Assembly (NCBI GenBank): GCA_002369025.1
Contig: DFDV01000077.1
Location: forward strand, 1 to 18,929
Length of the DNA stretch: 18,929 nt
Reading direction: 5' to 3'
Source: Treponema sp. UBA3819
GTDB taxonomy: Bacteria; Spirochaetota; Spirochaetia; Treponematales; Treponemataceae
In this document: positions 15,582 through 18,929 of the stretch, piece after piece
How positions within the stretch are numbered: the first letter of the stretch is position 1
Layout of the letters: the number at the start of each line of letters is the position of its first letter
Notes under the pieces: model-generated
The model's input: only the letters and a program-made list of their open reading frames with translations
Databases searched by the model: none
Told to the model about the DNA's origin: nothing
Made by a program: the position numbers and the translations under genes

Positions 15582-18500
15582 TTAGTCGCGATCTGAAAGG
15601 GCCTTTTCGTAGGTTTCGTGCAGTTCCTTGTCCGGAATGTCTCCGCCAAGTTTTGCCTTGAGTGCACTGATACCCTCTACCGGAATTTCGATGGCTAAGC
15701 CGACTTTTCTCTGAATTGCATCGATGTGGGCCATTTCCCTGATGTAGGTAATCAGGCGGCGGTTTGCAACTTTCTGCGGATCTTCTTCTTCCCATGCCTT
15801 GGGCTTACCCTTGTGGAGGAAGTTAGGATCGATTGCATTAAAGATACCGGGAATAATCGTCATTGCCAGCACGGAGCTGGTGAACATAACGATTGCAACC
15901 AGAATACCGATGTAGCGCAGAACAACGAAACGGCTCAAACAGAGTACCAGGAAGCCCAGACCTACTGCCAGAGCGTTGGTGATGATGCCCATGCCGCTGG
16001 ACTTAAAGGTTCCCTTTGTAACTTCCTTCAGATCATTTGATTTCTGGCGCAGGGCCCTGAATTCAGTCATAAAGTGGATGGTGTAGTCAATACCAACACC
16101 AATTGCAACTGATGCGATGATACTGGTAATCAGGTCAAGCTTAATGCCGAAGAGACCCATAACCATGTAGTTCAGAATAATAGTGAAAGCCAGCGGAATT
16201 GCGCCGATAAAGCCTGCAAGCAGAGACCTGAAGGAAATTGCGATAATGACGATAACAAGTGCCAGTGAAAGCAGAAGGCTGGAAAGCTGACTTGAAACAA
16301 CAAGGTTTGTCATTACATATTCCATTTCACCCTGTCCGGTAGCTTCCATGTAGTAACCTTCCGGCAGATTGTTCCTTGCATATTCTTCCACATCCTCCAG
16401 CATTTTTCCGACAACGCTTGTACTGTGGGTGTGAAGCTGAACCTGCATGCGGACAACTGTCGGATTGTAGTTGACTATATCGTCGATAAAGCGTTTCATG
16501 CCGTCACCCAGAAGGAGGGTATAGTTGGAAACGATTGCCGCCAAATCTTCAGGAGAGTCGTGCATGTATTTTGCCGGGTCAGTAGGAATCTCGTAGAAGG
16601 CCATGCCGTTATAGTTCATTTCAGTCTGCAGGGACTCAATAAAGGTGTCCAAATCACCATTGTAGTGATCGTGAATGTATGCATCGTAAAAGAGTTTAAG
16701 GACATCATTTGCTGTAACGCTCTTGCTCAGCATGTTGCGGTATGCCTCATTTGGATCTGTAAGGTATGTGGGGCTTTCTGGTTTTGAGTCATCAATAAAT
16801 TCATCGGGGAAGCCAAAATCGTTTTCAAATCCAAAATCAGTTGCAACGTCGCCCTTGGAAAAGTCAAAGTCACCGAATGTTTCGGGCTGGCTTTCTGAAG
16901 CAGCTACAATGTCATCTTTCGCACGCAGCATAGGGGCGTTCCATACCTGATTGATTCTTTTTAGTGAATCTGTATAGGAAACCGCCTTTCCGACAATTTT
17001 GTAGTTATCGGTAAGCCATTTTTCCATAACATCAATCTGATGCAGAACTTCTGTATTTGTCATATCGGGAAGGGTAATGGCGTCCAGAGCCAGTTTTCCT
17101 GCTTTTTCCAGAAGTTCGTTTATCTTGGTCTGTGTCGCATCGTCAATCGTGCCTCCATCTTTTTCTGCCTCTTCCTTTAGTTTTGCAGCTTCATCGTAGA
17201 GTGCGGCAGACTGCAGTTTTGCCGTATTTGCCGGAGACTTAAAGAGGAAGTAGACACTGTTTGTTCCTGCGAAGTTGTCGTTTACATAGTCCAAATCCTG
17301 ACGCAGACGGCTTTTTTCGGGGAAGTAGTTTACAAGTGCCGTATCAATGTCCAGTTTTAAAAGACCGACTGCAGACAAGGCGATGATTACAATGCTGGAT
17401 ACGATCATACGGGGAGTTGTGCCACAGAAGAATGAGTAAATGGCGTAGAGGGTGCTGCTGGCATCGTGAGATTCACGGCCCAAACGCTGGCGGCGTCTTT
17501 CAATACGCTTTTTTGCACGCTCAATCATTTTTTTCATCAGCTTGGTGCGCTTTCCGATTGAATCAAGTTTTTTAAGGGAAAGGATTGCAGGAATGATGGA
17601 CATGGAAAGCCAGAGGGAGAAGGCAATACCCAGAGCGGTAAAGATAGCAAAACTAAAGAGAGGACGGATTGGGCTGGTTACCAGTGATGCAAAACCGATG
17701 ACTGTCGTAAGGGCGGAAAGCACAACTGCAAGGAAGACATTTTTAAAACCTTCGCAGATTGCATCAATATGGTCTTTTTCAGAAAAATCGCGGCCTTCGC
17801 GGGCACATCTTTTTTTAATGTCATCAACAGCGATGTAGTAGTGGGTCATTACGTGAATGCCGTATGCAGAACCACAGGCGATGAGGGCAACCGGAATAAC
17901 GGATGAAACCAGAGAGAAGGTGATTCCCAAAAGAGCCATAAGACCGCATGACCAGACTGTACTCATCAAGACGGTAAGCAGGGGAAGAAGGGTGCCGTCC
18001 AGTGTAACAAAACTGGCGTTCAAGGAAATCAATACAACCAGTACGACCAGAGGAATCAGTATTGCAAGGTCAGTGAGCATGAAGCTTCTGGAGTCCTGGC
18101 TGATTACCGGCTCACCATAGAGTTTCATCTTTAAGTCTGTGCCGGCAATATTCCTCTGCACGATTTCACGAACTTCATCAAGAGCTTTTGTCTGGGCTGA
18201 TGAAGGAACATTTGGATCTACAGAAAGAGAAATCTGGGTTCCTTTTTCATTGTCGTTGATGACGACATAGTCATAGATACGCCACCAGCTTGCAAGACGC
18301 TCGCGAAGGGTCCAGGAGTCCTGTTTTGTAACGGGCTCCAGATCACCTTTGTCCAGAAGGGGAGCGACTTTAATGCCGTCATCTGTATTGGAAATAAAAT
18401 CAATATTGGTGATGGAAATGACATCGCTTGTATTTTCTACGCCTTCCAGTTCTGCAGTAATCTTGCGGATTACATCAAGATTTTTTTCATCCATGATGGA

Positions 18501-18713
18501 ATCCCGCCGGGTTTCCAGTGAAATTCCGATGGAAATCATACTGCCAAACTGCTCTTCAGTATCTGTAAGCCGCTGGTATGCTTCGTGCTTGAGCGGGAAG
18601 AAATCCCTGATTGAATTTTCCAGCTTAATGTTTTTAAGTGGAATTGCCAGCGCAATCGTAATCAATACATTCAGAATGATTATGAACTTTGGATGCTTTA
18701 AAAGAGTACGCAT
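15582..18713 (-). CDS. RND superfamily (MMPL/Patched-like) membrane protein
   Basis: A 1043-residue protein with the duplicated RND plan: a first membrane span (about 9-26), an extracytoplasmic loop to about 207, five spans (about 211-380), a highly basic cytoplasmic linker (382-416, many Lys/Arg), a seventh span (about 436-452), a second long loop (about 455-805), then five spans to about 960 and a cytoplasmic tail. The TM4-equivalent motif of the second half, GVGIDYTIHFMTEF, keeps the proton-relay Asp (D876), while the first half has ACGSAYGIHVMTHYY, with Ala in place of the Asp. This fits predicted exporters of the COG1033/MMPL type, perhaps for lipids or other hydrophobic molecules; the substrate is unknown. 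The second loop includes a coiled-coil-like stretch (about 500-550) and an acidic, Phe-rich insert (611-642). AGGAG lies 7 nt before the ATG at 18713 but only 1 nt from an in-frame GTG at 18719, so the ATG is preferred. Confidence 0.9.
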   Translation of the reverse strand: MRTLLKHPKFIIILNVLITIALAIPLKNIKLENSIRDFFPLKHEAYQRLTDTEEQFGSMISIGISLETRRDSIMDEKNLDVIRKITAELEGVENTSDVISITNIDFISNTDDGIKVAPLLDKGDLEPVTKQDSWTLRERLASWWRIYDYVVINDNEKGTQISLSVDPNVPSSAQTKALDEVREIVQRNIAGTDLKMKLYGEPVISQDSRSFMLTDLAILIPLVVLVVLISLNASFVTLDGTLLPLLTVLMSTVWSCGLMALLGITFSLVSSVIPVALIACGSAYGIHVMTHYYIAVDDIKKRCAREGRDFSEKDHIDAICEGFKNVFLAVVLSALTTVIGFASLVTSPIRPLFSFAIFTALGIAFSLWLSMSIIPAILSLKKLDSIGKRTKLMKKMIERAKKRIERRRQRLGRESHDASSTLYAIYSFFCGTTPRMIVSSIVIIALSAVGLLKLDIDTALVNYFPEKSRLRQDLDYVNDNFAGTNSVYFLFKSPANTAKLQSAALYDEAAKLKEEAEKDGGTIDDATQTKINELLEKAGKLALDAITLPDMTNTEVLHQIDVMEKWLTDNYKIVGKAVSYTDSLKRINQVWNAPMLRAKDDIVAASESQPETFGDFDFSKGDVATDFGFENDFGFPDEFIDDSKPESPTYLTDPNEAYRNMLSKSVTANDVLKLFYDAYIHDHYNGDLDTFIESLQTEMNYNGMAFYEIPTDPAKYMHDSPEDLAAIVSNYTLLLGDGMKRFIDDIVNYNPTVVRMQVQLHTHSTSVVGKMLEDVEEYARNNLPEGYYMEATGQGEMEYVMTNLVVSSQLSSLLLSLALVIVIIAISFRSLLAGFIGAIPLAFTIILNYMVMGLFGIKLDLITSIIASVAIGVGIDYTIHFMTEFRALRQKSNDLKEVTKGTFKSSGMGIITNALAVGLGFLVLCLSRFVVLRYIGILVAIVMFTSSVLAMTIIPGIFNAIDPNFLHKGKPKAWEEEDPQKVANRRLITYIREMAHIDAIQRKVGLAIEIPVEGISALKAKLGGDIPDKELHETYEKALSDRD

Positions 18714-18720
18714 TGACACG

Positions 18721-18725
18721 CTCCT
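18721..18725 (-). promoter_or_regulatory. Ribosome-binding site of the RND gene
   Basis: On the minus strand this reads AGGAG, 7 nt before the ATG at 18713. It lies 1 nt from the in-frame GTG at 18719, which rules that start out in practice. Confidence 0.75.
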
Positions 18726-18746
18726 GTATGAGTAATAATAAAGAAT

Positions 18747-18775
18747 ATGATACCACCATATCGCAATTTTTACAA
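18747..18775 (-). promoter_or_regulatory. Sigma70-like promoter of the RND gene
   Basis: On the minus strand the sequence shows TTGTAA (18775-18770), a 17-nt spacer and TATCAT (18752-18747). This puts the start of transcription about 25-30 nt upstream of the ATG. Box quality and exact spacing support it; not otherwise proven. Confidence 0.65.
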
Positions 18776-18779
18776 TGAT
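18763..18779 (-). promoter_or_regulatory. 17-bp element shared with the 7062-7141 region (copy 2)
   Basis: On the minus strand this reads ATCATTGTAAAAATTGC and matches the element at 7087-7103 in 15 of 17 positions. Here it covers the whole -35 box of the RND promoter, the place where a repressor or activator would act. Function is inferred. Confidence 0.35.
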
Positions 18780-18808
18780 TGGTTTTCACGGCTGAAATTA
18801 TCCGTGTC

Positions 18809-18846
18809 AAAAAAAAGCCGGACCCGCAAAAATTACGAAGTCCGGC
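18809..18846 (-). terminator. Intrinsic terminator of a minus-strand transcript from beyond the right edge
   Basis: On the minus strand, GCCGGAC and GTCCGGC form a 7-bp GC-rich stem around a 16-nt loop, followed directly by eight T residues (18816-18809). It lies upstream of the RND promoter, so it most likely ends the transcript of the gene to the right. No tract of T follows on the + strand. Confidence 0.75.
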
Positions 18847-18859
18847 ACATAGTAGAGAG

Positions 18860-18910
18860 CGGCAAAATCTGCCGTTTGATTGAGGGGTTATTACAAACCC
18901 TCAAAACGGC
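18860..18910 (-). other. Structured region with two mutually exclusive hairpins
   Basis: A 13-bp stem pairs AAACGGC and CCCTCA (18898-18910) with GCCGTTT and TGAGGG (18871-18877 and 18881-18886), interrupted by a 3-nt bulge. A second small hairpin, CGGCA/TGCCG (18860-18864 with 18870-18874), uses part of the same bases. All three minus frames reach stops between 18903 and 18927, so this is probably a 3' untranslated region or a structured RNA rather than coding. The remaining bases to 18929 show no other gene. Confidence 0.45.
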
Positions 18911-18929
18911 GAAGTCAAGGCTTTAAGCG

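Noticed and set aside
1..18929. CRISPR arrays, tRNA/rRNA genes, insertion sequences, prophage or anti-phage systems
   Set aside because: No direct-repeat arrays, tRNA T-loop patterns, transposases or terminal inverted repeats were seen, and every long coding stretch is accounted for by the genes listed.

Overview
The window looks like chromosomal DNA of a Treponema-like spirochaete. This rests on gene style rather than a database hit: spirochaete-type lipoprotein signals (LFSC/CISC, LSAAC), a very long outer-membrane-barrel-like protein, an LigA with divergent motifs, and compact operons with moderate GC. There are no tRNA or rRNA genes, insertion sequences, phage genes or CRISPR arrays. I see no defence system; most of the window is housekeeping and cell-envelope genes, with several poorly characterised proteins among them.

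Layout from left to right: (1) the 3' part of a giant secreted protein on the + strand (2-3919), with two jelly-roll-like regions and a long beta-strand-rich C-terminus ending in Phe. Its stop codon overlaps tail to tail with (2) a minus-strand pair reading 7061 to 3916: a polytopic membrane protein whose extracytoplasmic domain resembles an M28 aminopeptidase that has lost catalytic residues, followed by dinB (DNA polymerase IV), the two overlapping at TGATG. (3) A short divergent intergenic region (7062-7141) holds a strong sigma70-like promoter for a seven-gene + strand run (7142-15535). The run holds an unknown 388-aa protein with a possible degenerate GHKL fold, a small lipoprotein with an acidic tail, trmB (tRNA m7G46 methyltransferase), a lipoprotein S41-type protease, a VanX-type D-Ala-D-Ala dipeptidase, ligA (NAD-dependent DNA ligase) and avtA (valine-pyruvate aminotransferase). 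Gene spacings run from an 11-nt overlap to 27 nt. (4) A perfect 11-bp stem hairpin separates avtA from (5) a convergent MMPL/Patched-type RND membrane protein on the minus strand (18713 to 15582), with its own promoter at 18775-18747. (6) The right edge (18809-18929) holds an intrinsic terminator on the minus strand and a strong imperfect hairpin, probably the 3' end of a minus-strand transcript starting outside the window.

The genes do not form one obvious pathway. The + run mixes RNA modification, DNA ligation, peptide or D-amino-acid metabolism and envelope lipoproteins, as compact operons often do. The observations most worth a second look are the M28-like pseudo-peptidase membrane protein coupled to dinB, the giant barrel-like protein, a 17-bp element (15/17 identical) in the upstream regions of the M28-like and RND genes, and the unknown 388-aa protein at the head of the operon.
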